A DNA stretch of 10,404 nucleotides from Candidatus Bathyarchaeota archaeon. Its GTDB lineage: Archaea; Thermoproteota; Bathyarchaeia; Bathyarchaeales; Bathyarchaeaceae. The stretch covers positions 3,168 through 13,571 of the forward strand of contig CP070709.1 in NCBI GenBank assembly GCA_020350305.1, in the 5' to 3' direction. The stretch's first letter is position 1, and each line of letters begins with the position of its first letter. Below the pieces are notes generated by a model. The model was given only the letters and a program-made list of their open reading frames with translations. It had not been told where the DNA came from and made no database searches. Made by a program: the position numbers and the translations under genes. This document shows positions 1-6,862 of this stretch, piece after piece.

Positions 1-8
1 GATAAGCT

Positions 9-1898
9 GTGGTTTGGAAAAGAAAAATCTCCTACATAAACTTAACAACAGGCAAGATTGTTGTAAAGCCCGTTCCGAACCTGGCTAGACAACTGTATCT
101 GGGCGGAAGGGTCATAAACATGTACCTTCTATATAACCATGCTAAGCCTAAAATCGACCCTCTAAGCCCTGAAAATGTCTTGTTTGTTGGAGCAGGGCTT
201 CTTTGTGGAATTCCAGCCCTCGGTTCTGGAAGATGCGACATCGCTGCCAAATCCCCACTAACCGGAGGAGTTGGCGACTCTAACATCGGAGGGTTCTTTG
301 CACCCGAACTTCGATTGGCTGGTTTCGACCATTTGGTGATTTCTGGCAAGGCTGAAAAGCCAGTTTATTTGTGGATAAATGATGGAAATATCGAAATCCG
401 AGATGCAGGTCATCTCTGGGGAAAAGACACTTTTGAAACTCAAGAAATGATTAGGGATGATAATGAAGATGCGGAAGTTAAATGCTTGGTTATCGGAGTT
501 GCTGGTGAAAATCTGGTTCGTTTTGCAAATGTAAGGACCGGAATGAAGAATTCTGCTGGTCGAACTGGCATGGGCTGTGTGATGGGATCCAAGAATTTGA
601 AAGCCATTGCAGCCCGTGGAACAATGGACATTGAGTTCAGCCATCCCAACGAATTACTCGATTATTGCGGGGAAATGAACAGCATGATTACGAAGACTCG
701 ATGGGCGAGGGCTCAATCGAGATGGGGAACCCTAATCATTTACAGTAACACAAACACAACAGGGCTTATCCGAACTAGAAACTTTCAGCTAAATCGACTT
801 GAGGAAGGTGAAGACCTAGAACCTGAAAATATGGATCGATACACCATCGGAATGTCAGGCTGTTATGGGTGCGCCGTGCATTGCAGACACCGATACGTTT
901 TGAGAGAAGGCCCATACGCACCACTCTTCGACGAAGGCCCCGAATACACTTCCATAGGCGCTTTCGGAACAATGGTTGACTGCAGAAAAATGGAAACGGT
1001 TCTCGTTGCCAACCACCTTGTAAATAAGTATGGATTGGATACGCTGGAAACAGGAGGCCTCATTGCCTGGGCCATGGAACTGTATGAGAAGGGAATAATC
1101 GACGAGAAAGATACGGCAGGATTGAAACTCAAGTGGGGAAATGAAGAGGTTCTTTTTGAGCTGATTGGGCAAATAGCCCATAGAAAAGGATTCGGAAATC
1201 TACTTGCCGAAGGGTTCAAAACCGCCATAGCTGAAATCGGCAAAGGTTCAGAGTACTATGCCATACAGATTAAAGGCATGAGCAACCTCCATTCAGATGA
1301 GCGTCCAACACCGAGTCTTGCTTTGGGTATTGCCACATCAACTCGAGGAGCAGATCACCTAAGGAGTAGACCAGCAATAGATCTGTATGGCCTGCCTGAA
1401 GATCTGCTTGAGGAAATCTATGGAGCTCCTGTTTCTTCTGATTATGCGTCTTATGAAGGAAAAAGCCAGATGGTTTGGTGGCAGGAGCGCCTTTACGCTG
1501 TTACAGACTCGATAGGGATATGCAAGTTCCAAACAGTTTTCTGCGCTGTGAATGCACCAAAATGGGAAGAGTTCTCAAGACTGATTCAGCTTGCCACTGG
1601 CATGACGTTCACAAAGGTTCAACTAATGGAGGTGGGTGAAAGAATCTACACAATTGAAAGAATGTTTAATCTCAGGGAGGGCTTTTCAAGGAAGGATGAC
1701 ACATTGCCAGAACGCTATTTTGAAGAGGCAACACCTATAGGGCTTCCAATAGCTAAAGGAAAGAAGATTGACAGACGCAGGTTCGAGAAAATGCTAGATG
1801 AGTATTACGCATTGCATGGCTGGGACGAGAACGGAGTCCCCAAAAAAGAAACGCTTGAGAGGTTAGATCTTGACAAGGAGCCTTCCCACAGAGTTTAG
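9..1898 (+). CDS. Aldehyde ferredoxin oxidoreductase (AOR) family tungstopterin enzyme
   Basis: A 629-residue protein, the usual length for AOR. Family members carry a bis-pterin tungsten cofactor and one [4Fe-4S] cluster, and oxidise aldehydes to acids with ferredoxin; the BamB branch reduces benzoyl-CoA instead. Visible features are the N-terminal NLTTG motif, a cofactor-domain stretch PALGSGR, cluster cysteines C285, C288, C292 and C505 (the last in DSIGIC), E312 in GPEYTS and H450 in GADHLRSR. These match the cluster ligands and the proposed catalytic Glu313 and His448 of Pyrococcus AOR. The C-terminus LHGWDENGVPKKETL is family-typical. The GTG start at 9 is the first possible one, because an in-frame TAA lies at 3-5, and it fits the family N-terminus; its promoter is outside the window. 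The ferredoxin gene follows directly, so the pair is probably one enzyme. The retained E312 and H450 favour aldehyde oxidoreductase chemistry over BamB, but the substrate is unknown. Confidence 0.93.
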   Translation: MVWKRKISYINLTTGKIVVKPVPNLARQLYLGGRVINMYLLYNHAKPKIDPLSPENVLFVGAGLLCGIPALGSGRCDIAAKSPLTGGVGDSNIGGFFAPELRLAGFDHLVISGKAEKPVYLWINDGNIEIRDAGHLWGKDTFETQEMIRDDNEDAEVKCLVIGVAGENLVRFANVRTGMKNSAGRTGMGCVMGSKNLKAIAARGTMDIEFSHPNELLDYCGEMNSMITKTRWARAQSRWGTLIIYSNTNTTGLIRTRNFQLNRLEEGEDLEPENMDRYTIGMSGCYGCAVHCRHRYVLREGPYAPLFDEGPEYTSIGAFGTMVDCRKMETVLVANHLVNKYGLDTLETGGLIAWAMELYEKGIIDEKDTAGLKLKWGNEEVLFELIGQIAHRKGFGNLLAEGFKTAIAEIGKGSEYYAIQIKGMSNLHSDERPTPSLALGIATSTRGADHLRSRPAIDLYGLPEDLLEEIYGAPVSSDYASYEGKSQMVWWQERLYAVTDSIGICKFQTVFCAVNAPKWEEFSRLIQLATGMTFTKVQLMEVGERIYTIERMFNLREGFSRKDDTLPERYFEEATPIGLPIAKGKKIDRRRFEKMLDEYYALHGWDENGVPKKETLERLDLDKEPSHRV

Positions 1899-1902
1899 GA
1901 GG
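1897..1902 (+). promoter_or_regulatory. Shine-Dalgarno site setting the ferredoxin start
   Basis: AGGAGG overlaps the AOR stop codon (TAG, 1896-1898) and sits 6 bases before the ATG at 1909. It selects that ATG over the in-frame upstream ATG at 1870, which would overlap the AOR gene and add 13 residues not typical of the family. It indicates co-translation of the two subunits. Confidence 0.85.
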
Positions 1903-1908
1903 AATAAG

Positions 1909-2394
1909 ATGCAGAAAATCCTTTTTATAGACCCGGAGAAATGCTCTGGATGCCGAATCTGCGAGTCTGTTTGTTCACTGTATAACGAGAAGGTTTGCAA
2001 CCCAACACGGGCTAGAATCCACACCGTAAAATGGGAGACAGCTGGCCTTTACGTCCCGATGGTTTGTCAACAATGCGAGACTCCCCTTTGTGAAGTTGTC
2101 TGTCCAATGCATGCCTTAAAAAGGGATGAAAAAACTAGCGCGGTGTTAATAGATTATGATTTGTGTGTCGGATGCAGACTCTGCGTAATGTATTGCCCTT
2201 TTGGCGGGATGAACCTAGACACGCAAACGGGAAAAGTTCTTAAATGTGATCTATGTGGTGGGGAGCCTCTCTGCGTAAAGTTTTGCGAACCTCAAGCTTT
2301 ACAGTATTTAGATGCCACAGCAATAAACCTCAGGAAGAGGAGAGCTGCAGCAGAAAAGTTTTCCGATCTAATGAGGAAAATGCTTGCAGTCTGA
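1909..2394 (+). CDS. HycB/BamC-like ferredoxin with four [4Fe-4S] sites
   Basis: A 161-residue soluble electron-transfer protein. Four cysteine clusters are visible: C12-C15-C18-C22, C53-C56-C61-C65, C86-C89-C92-C96 and C113-C116-C122-C126. This is the layout of HycB/DmsB/BamC-type proteins that bind four [4Fe-4S] clusters. A further cysteine, C30, falls outside this pattern. There is no signal peptide or membrane segment, so it should be cytoplasmic. It follows the AOR gene at 10 bases and is most simply the subunit that takes electrons from, or gives electrons to, the tungsten enzyme, as in AorAB and BamBC pairs. AOR-ferredoxin pairs are common in anaerobes, so the pairing alone does not identify the substrate. 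The tail (residues 140-161) is basic and probably helical. Confidence 0.92.
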   Translation: MQKILFIDPEKCSGCRICESVCSLYNEKVCNPTRARIHTVKWETAGLYVPMVCQQCETPLCEVVCPMHALKRDEKTSAVLIDYDLCVGCRLCVMYCPFGGMNLDTQTGKVLKCDLCGGEPLCVKFCEPQALQYLDATAINLRKRRAAAEKFSDLMRKMLAV

Positions 2395-2447
2395 GAAATT
2401 AACGCATGCATACAAGGAATCCGATCTTAATAGGATGGTTCTGAAGG

Positions 2448-2455
2448 CTTTTAAG
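2448..2455 (+). promoter_or_regulatory. TATA-like box of the CBS-domain gene
   Basis: CTTTTAAG is centred about 29 bases before the ATG at 2481. In archaea transcription starts roughly 25-27 bases after the TATA centre, which puts the mRNA start almost on that ATG. No Shine-Dalgarno sequence with proper spacing is seen. The gene therefore looks leaderless and separately promoted from the AOR-ferredoxin pair. Confidence 0.5.
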
Positions 2456-2480
2456 AGTCACATCTATTGGATAATTAAGG

Positions 2481-2948
2481 ATGGCTCGGGCTATGTGGAA
2501 GGTAAAGGATGTAATGATTACAAATGTAGTGACCGTTGACGCGGGTGTGAACATCAGGCAGGCGGTTGACCGAATGAATAATCATGAGATAGGTTGTCTG
2601 GTTGTACTGGAGAAAGGACATTTTGCTGGAATATTAACTGACCGTGATGTCTTGAGGAGAGTCGTAGCCAAAGCTCGGAACCCCGAAAAAACGCTCGTAG
2701 GAGATGTTATGTCCAAACCTTTGACAGTTGTGGGCCCCGAAGCAAGTCTGGAAGAAGCAGTTAAGCTAATGTTTGAAAAGCAAGTTAAGAAATTGACAGT
2801 TGTAAAGGATAAAAAGCTTGTAGGGCTTGTTACAATGACAGACATAGCACGTGCCCAATCGGAAATGATCAAGTATATAGAAAGACTCGCCGCGAAATAT
2901 GATCTACCGAAAAGGATGCAAAAAGTTGTTCGATACTATGTCGCGTGA
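2481..2948 (+). CDS. Two-CBS-domain protein, possible nucleotide sensor
   Basis: A 155-residue protein made almost entirely of a CBS pair. CBS1 covers about residues 7-66 with GILTDRD at 50-56, and CBS2 about 73-130 with GLVTMTD at 115-121. The G-x-x-T-x-x-D motifs are those that commonly bind the ribose and phosphate of AMP, ATP or related nucleotides. A basic helical tail (131-155) follows, and no catalytic domain is attached. Stand-alone CBS pairs in archaea are usually energy or cofactor sensors acting on a partner; the partner here cannot be told from sequence. The start at 2481 is supported by a TATA-like box spaced for a leaderless mRNA; the in-frame ATG at 2493 is a weaker alternative. 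It converges with the iron-sulfur gene downstream across 56 bases. Confidence 0.9.
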   Translation: MARAMWKVKDVMITNVVTVDAGVNIRQAVDRMNNHEIGCLVVLEKGHFAGILTDRDVLRRVVAKARNPEKTLVGDVMSKPLTVVGPEASLEEAVKLMFEKQVKKLTVVKDKKLVGLVTMTDIARAQSEMIKYIERLAAKYDLPKRMQKVVRYYVA

Positions 2949-2959
2949 CGCGCAAGGAT

Positions 2960-2985
2960 TCAGATGTATACACACCATTATCTGA
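2960..2985 (+). terminator. Possible hairpin terminator between convergent genes
   Basis: TCAGAT and ATCTGA form a perfect 6-base inverted repeat with a 14-base loop, followed by GTTTTAGG. It lies 12 bases after the CBS stop codon, in the short gap before the convergent iron-sulfur gene. The stem is short and the T tract weak, so this is tentative. Confidence 0.3.
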
Positions 2986-3004
2986 TGTTTTAGGACGCTT
3001 ATCA

Positions 3005-4519
3005 TTAAAGGTTACACGATGATGCTGCTATTTCAGTTATGTCACATACTTTTATGGGAATAGACCTTCTAACAGAAGTGTAACGAAAATTCATTTGACA
3101 AAGAGGGCACGCTGTTGTTAACACATCAACTTTCGACGGCTGCAAATCCTTCAGCCTCAAATAGGCTGAGTTCATGCTAACCTGATGGTTGAAAGACCAC
3201 AAACCTCCGCCACCACCACAGCATCTTGCAAACTGCCTATTCAGTGGCATTTCGGCAAGTGTCAGACCCGGTATTGCCTTCAAGGCATCACGTGGAGCAT
3301 CAAAGACCCCGCTGTGTCTACCTAAAGAGCAAGGATCGTGATAGCTGACCCTAAGATCTAGACCTTTCAGCTTCAGCCTTGCGCCAGCGATCAATTTTCT
3401 AATGAAGTGTGATGAATGGAGAATTTCGCATGGAAGTGAGACTCCCAAGATTTCTGGATAAAGCTTCGTGAAAGTGTAGTAGCAACCTGCACAAGGCGTA
3501 ACAAGGGTATTAACTCCAGTTTTTTCTACTTTTGAGAAAACCTCTTCTGCAATTTTCTTCGCTTCATTCCAAAGCCCTGTTGACAATAGGATGTATCCGC
3601 AGCAACCCTCCCTTTCCCCAAGCATTGTGAAGCTCACATTCGCGTGATTTAGAATCTTGAAAAAGGCCATAGCGGTTTTTGGGGTTCTGTCTGCCACCAT
3701 ACATCCAATCCAATATAGAACTTCAGTTTTTCTAGGCAAAGATTGAAAGGCGAAGTCTTGCATCCATGAAAGGCGACGCTTAACAGGAACCGCTCCAGGG
3801 GACCCAACTTTTATGATGTTCTTAGCCGCTTCGCGGAAAACCTCTGGAACCAGTCCCATTTCAGCGATTTGATGTCGAGTGGCCAGTACGGCTTCATTAA
3901 CCTCAAGATCTTCAAAGCATTGGGCAAAGCAAAAACCACATTCAGTGCATGTGTACAGTATGTCAACCGCCTTTCTAGAGGTAGGGAGTTCTTTGTTTTG
4001 AAGACCTCTAACTACAGTAATTCTTCCCTTCGAAGACCATGTTTCAACTCCTTCAAAGGACGATGCGACAGTGCAATAACCACTGCATGTTTTACATTCT
4101 TCACATTTTGCAAGATTTTTCTCTAAAAACAAGGTTTTTAGGGCGAAAGCTAAATTTCTAGGGTTTCCGTACCCCCTCTCACGAATTTCCTTTAGAATTT
4201 CGATTGTCTCATCTTTTTTTGATGAGATCATTTTCAGCTCGGGAATGGGAACATCATCTAGTAATAGCAATGGTTTCTCTACGCTTTGACCACCAATCAT
4301 TTCACCTCTTTTGACGACCGTGAAACACTCTTTTCCAGCGAGTTCAAGAATTCTCTGAGCTTCTTTAGATGAAGGAGTCTTAACAACCACATCCGGCACC
4401 GGGTTTTGTTCCTCAAAGATTTTTTCAAAAGAATATACGTAGAGGTCTTCAGGGTCTGTGAGAATCTGTTCTGGCTTCGCTATCCGTTTTAGGTGTTTAA
4501 CTACTTTCTGCGTGTCCAT
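3005..4519 (-). CDS. HdrD/GlpC/BamD-like iron-sulfur oxidoreductase with two CCG domains
   Basis: A 504-residue protein. Residues 1-100 resemble the beginning of a GlcD-type FAD-binding domain (TDPEDLYVYSF, PDVVVKTPSS, VVKRG) but stop short of a complete domain. Two ferredoxin-type [4Fe-4S] motifs follow: C139-C142-C145-C149 and C191-C194-C197-C201. Two CCG (cysteine-rich) domains come next: C273, C306-C307, C343-C346 and C397, C433-C434, C471-C474. In HdrB/HdrD such domains hold noncubane [4Fe-4S] clusters. The family passes electrons between flavin, quinone, disulfide or ferredoxin partners, and BamD of benzoyl-CoA reductase is a relative. The ATG at 4519 is chosen because the 44 codons available upstream would run through the promoter region into the divergent crotonase gene and do not look like family sequence. 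No membrane segment is seen, so it is probably cytoplasmic. Partner and substrate are unproven. Confidence 0.9.
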   Translation of the reverse strand: MDTQKVVKHLKRIAKPEQILTDPEDLYVYSFEKIFEEQNPVPDVVVKTPSSKEAQRILELAGKECFTVVKRGEMIGGQSVEKPLLLLDDVPIPELKMISSKKDETIEILKEIRERGYGNPRNLAFALKTLFLEKNLAKCEECKTCSGYCTVASSFEGVETWSSKGRITVVRGLQNKELPTSRKAVDILYTCTECGFCFAQCFEDLEVNEAVLATRHQIAEMGLVPEVFREAAKNIIKVGSPGAVPVKRRLSWMQDFAFQSLPRKTEVLYWIGCMVADRTPKTAMAFFKILNHANVSFTMLGEREGCCGYILLSTGLWNEAKKIAEEVFSKVEKTGVNTLVTPCAGCYYTFTKLYPEILGVSLPCEILHSSHFIRKLIAGARLKLKGLDLRVSYHDPCSLGRHSGVFDAPRDALKAIPGLTLAEMPLNRQFARCCGGGGGLWSFNHQVSMNSAYLRLKDLQPSKVDVLTTACPLCQMNFRYTSVRRSIPIKVCDITEIAASSCNL

Positions 4520-4566
4520 GTTTCCACTCTTAGCAATGTTCTTGATACAATTCCATCTCCAATAAG

Positions 4567-4575
4567 TCTTAAATA
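4567..4575. promoter_or_regulatory. Shared TATA-like element of a divergent promoter
   Basis: CTTAAATAC on the + strand reads GTATTTAAG on the - strand, so the box is nearly symmetrical. On the + strand its centre is 29 bases before the GTG at 4600, fitting a leaderless crotonase mRNA. On the - strand it lies 48-56 bases before the ATG at 4519, allowing a leader of about 25 bases. One element could thus drive both genes. Confidence 0.45.
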
Positions 4576-4599
4576 CATTTGGAAAGTAATTCGGTTGAT

Positions 4600-5580
4600 G
4601 TGATAAACGTGGCTGAAAGAGAATACGACTGGTATCCAGCTGAGGACCCAAAAAACTGGCGAACTGTCAAGTATGATCATAATTGGTACGATCACACTGC
4701 GTGTATCGCCATTGACAATCTTGGAGAGATGAATTCGTACGTTCTAGGGACACTCAAAGAAGTGTGTGCTGGTTACGAGAGAGCTATGGGAGACGATGCT
4801 GTCCAGTTTATAATAATGACAGGTGTAGGTGACAAAGCTTTTTGCACTGGTGGGAACGTTCACGAGTACGCCGAGACATACAATAGAAAGCCTTGGAAGT
4901 TTTGGGAGTGGGGGGAATATTACGGTAGAGTTTTTGATTTGATAATGCACTGTGGCAAACCTGTTATCGCCCGAGTGAATGGGGCGGTGGCAGGGGGTGG
5001 CTGGGAGTTTGTGGCCTGTTGTGACCTTGCGATTGCAGCGGACCATGCAAGATTCATCTCTCCCGGACCCAGGGTGGGCATGACCTCTATCGGGGGACTG
5101 TCTCAATGGCTTCCCCTGCATATGAGCATAAAAAAGTCAGCGGAAATGGTTCTCCTAAGTTCACAGATAAACGCGGAAGATGCCCTCAAGTACGGTGTAG
5201 TGAACGATGTAGTACCTAAAGATAAACTAGACAGCAAGGTAAAAGAGTACATCGATAGGATGAAAAATCTGTCTCCATCCAGCCTCTGGTATTTTAAGGT
5301 TCAGCATAACTGGTGGAAAGAACTGATCTGGCGTCTCACATGGGAACATGGGAAGGCCTGGTTTGCTCTCAACATAGGGTCAATGGAGCCCACTGAAGGC
5401 TTGTGGGCTTTCAAGCAAAAGAGAAAGGTCGAAATGGAAAAAATTCGCTCCTTCATCGCCAAAGGAGGGGACCCAAGGATTCCCTACGGACCATACATGC
5501 GTAAGTGCAACAAGTGTGGTGTAGAATACCTCCCAGAAAAATCCAAATACTGTTTACGATGTGGTGCACAACTCGAGTAA
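4600..5580 (+). CDS. Crotonase-family BamA/Oah-like ring hydrolase with C-terminal zinc ribbon
   Basis: About 326 residues. The crotonase core holds TGVGDKAFCTGGN (74-86) followed by EYAETY, and VAGGGWEF with E136. These match BamA/Oah (6-oxocyclohex-1-ene-1-carbonyl-CoA hydrolase) as I recall it: BamA has TGVGDKAFCTGGN then KEYAEYY, an RVNG-GGGxE segment, and AGPKHGSAPIGG where this protein has PGPRVGMTSIGG. Both lack the second catalytic Glu of ordinary enoyl-CoA hydratases (E164 in rat), which is Gly here. The late segment AWFALN also matches BamA AWLALN. BamA-type enzymes add water and open the alicyclic ring of the dienoyl-CoA product. Unlike BamA (about 375 residues), this protein is shorter and ends in a zinc ribbon, C303-C306 and C318-C321. 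The GTG at 4600 is chosen from TATA spacing; TTG at 4579 and GTG at 4609 are alternatives. Another crotonase activity, for example hydratase or a BadI-like hydrolase, cannot be excluded. Confidence 0.88.
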   Translation: MINVAEREYDWYPAEDPKNWRTVKYDHNWYDHTACIAIDNLGEMNSYVLGTLKEVCAGYERAMGDDAVQFIIMTGVGDKAFCTGGNVHEYAETYNRKPWKFWEWGEYYGRVFDLIMHCGKPVIARVNGAVAGGGWEFVACCDLAIAADHARFISPGPRVGMTSIGGLSQWLPLHMSIKKSAEMVLLSSQINAEDALKYGVVNDVVPKDKLDSKVKEYIDRMKNLSPSSLWYFKVQHNWWKELIWRLTWEHGKAWFALNIGSMEPTEGLWAFKQKRKVEMEKIRSFIAKGGDPRIPYGPYMRKCNKCGVEYLPEKSKYCLRCGAQLE

Positions 5581-5640
5581 TCGTGACCGAAGATCCTCAA
5601 GGTTTTTCTCAGATTGAAAGATGTAGGATAAAGAAAATCT

Positions 5641-5650
5641 TTGCGCGCAA
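5641..5650. repeat. GC-rich palindrome in convergent gap
   Basis: TTGCGCGCAA is a perfect 10-base palindrome in an otherwise AT-rich gap, 61 bases after the crotonase stop. The 9-mer CGCGCAAGG that includes its right half (5644-5652) recurs at 2949-2957, just after the CBS gene. The function is unknown. Confidence 0.3.
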
Positions 5651-5714
5651 GGCTAATTCGCCAAGTTGCTTCTGTACAAATCTTTTCTTTGTCGATTTTA
5701 TCAGTTGCTTTGGG

Positions 5715-5759
5715 CCTAAATGAGGATCGTGTTAGTCTTGGGGTGTTCCTCATTAGGAA
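5715..5759. terminator. Inverted repeats downstream of the LLM oxidoreductase gene
   Basis: TTCCT and AGGAA (5746-5750 and 5755-5759) form a hairpin with a 4-base loop, 3 bases past the stop of the - strand LLM gene. Alternatively, CCTAAATGAGG (5715-5725) can pair with CCTCATTAGG (5748-5757) with one bulge. Either could help end transcripts in this gap between convergent genes. The rest of 5581-5762 holds several T runs on the + strand but no gene I can support. Confidence 0.35.
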
Positions 5760-5762
5760 TGC

Positions 5763-6842
5763 TTACTTCTTCTTGAAGTAGGGTATGACTTTTTCCGCGA
5801 AAAGCCGGCATGTTTCCTTCAGAATTCTTGTTGAGACCTGAAAATTCATCACAAAGTGACGACAACCAGCTTCAACAAATTTATCAAGTTTGTCTATGAC
5901 GTCATCAGGCGTCCCAAAGAGGAAGGGCGACTTTTCAACAACCTCATCTGGTAGCTCCCTAGACTTCGCCAGCCAAGATTCTCCATCCCGTGGAAAAACA
6001 AGTTTAAACGTCATCTCAAAGTCACGAGTAGGAGGTTGGAACCCTATTTTTTCGAGTACCCTCGGTCTTGACAGTAACATCATCTTACCAGTTAACATCA
6101 TAGCCTTTCTAGCGGTCTCTGCGTCCTTAGCAACTACCACGTACATGAAGTGGGCAGGTTCTATACTCGAAGGATTTCTCTGAAACTTCTTCGCTGTTTC
6201 TCGTATCTTTTTGAGGTTGTTTTTGTACTCTTCAGGCACTAAGTTTGCAGGTAGCCATCCGTCGCCGTATTGAGCTGTTACTTTCATGGTTCTTGGTGAA
6301 CTTGCAGCAATGAAAATTGGAACAGTATGCCGATACTTGGTTTCCGAAATTGGCACCGCTGGCCTAGGTCGTAGGAGGCCTTTCTTCAGCTCGTAATACT
6401 TTCCTTTGAAATCAACAAAATCCTCGCTAAACAATCTTCGGATAATCTGGATAGCCTCAATCGTTCTTCCCACAGGCTTGTCGTAGGGGATGCCAAAAGG
6501 TGTTAAGTTCATTGCTTCACCTATGCCTATCCCGAGTATTGCCCGACCTTCTGACAAGACATCACAAGTTGCTGCCATTTGAGCTAAAGCAGCAGGGTGA
6601 TGTCTGTAGGTGTCGCTCACACCAGTAGCCAGCTTGATTCTTTTTGTTTGCACAGCAAGGGCACAAAGGGTGCTCCAAGCGTGTAGAGCATCCCAACGCT
6701 TTACTCCGGTTGCCACTAGGTGATCAGGTATCCAATAGGAGTCGAATCCGATTTTCTCTGCCAACAGGGTAGTATCACGTATGGCTTCCCAAGGATAGTT
6801 AGGCCCTTCAACACCGAATTTTGTTGATTCGTATGCGTTCAT
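5763..6842 (-). CDS. LLM-class F420-type oxidoreductase
   Basis: A 359-residue protein of the luciferase-like (TIM-barrel) superfamily, close to methylenetetrahydromethanopterin reductase and F420-dependent dehydrogenases in layout. Visible marks are the N-terminal strand with FGVEGPNYPW, SYWIPDHL with D40-H41, GVSDTYRHHPA (74-84), the loop GIGIGEAMN (104-112) and the C-terminal LFGTPDDVIDKLDKFVEAG. Family members move hydride between deazaflavin F420 (or FMN) and a carbonyl, alcohol or C=C bond; the substrate here is not known. The ATG is preceded by AGGTG at a 5-base spacing (6848-6852). It is the last gene of the thiolase unit, 20 bases after DUF35, so a redox step on an acyl-CoA intermediate is plausible. 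No Mer-specific substrate residues were assessed, so a role in the C1 pathway remains possible but is less suggested by context. Confidence 0.9.
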   Translation of the reverse strand: MNAYESTKFGVEGPNYPWEAIRDTTLLAEKIGFDSYWIPDHLVATGVKRWDALHAWSTLCALAVQTKRIKLATGVSDTYRHHPAALAQMAATCDVLSEGRAILGIGIGEAMNLTPFGIPYDKPVGRTIEAIQIIRRLFSEDFVDFKGKYYELKKGLLRPRPAVPISETKYRHTVPIFIAASSPRTMKVTAQYGDGWLPANLVPEEYKNNLKKIRETAKKFQRNPSSIEPAHFMYVVVAKDAETARKAMMLTGKMMLLSRPRVLEKIGFQPPTRDFEMTFKLVFPRDGESWLAKSRELPDEVVEKSPFLFGTPDDVIDKLDKFVEAGCRHFVMNFQVSTRILKETCRLFAEKVIPYFKKK

Positions 6843-6862
6843 GTAAACACCTAGTCCTTGTT

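Noticed and set aside
9..1898. Naming the AOR-family gene bamB
   Set aside because: The protein keeps the Glu and His associated with aldehyde oxidation, and its sequence elsewhere is closer to general AOR than to BamB as I recall it.
2941..2952. CGCGTGACGCG symmetry over the CBS stop codon as a regulatory site
   Set aside because: It overlaps the coding end and stop codon, is short, and has no clear partner element, so chance is an adequate explanation.
4520..4651. Longer start for the iron-sulfur protein at 4651
   Set aside because: It would overlap the divergent crotonase gene, cover the promoter, and add 44 residues that do not look like the family.
5505..5723. Small + strand frame covering the end of the crotonase gene and the following gap
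   Set aside because: It overlaps the zinc ribbon in another frame, and its translation looks like low-complexity out-of-frame sequence.
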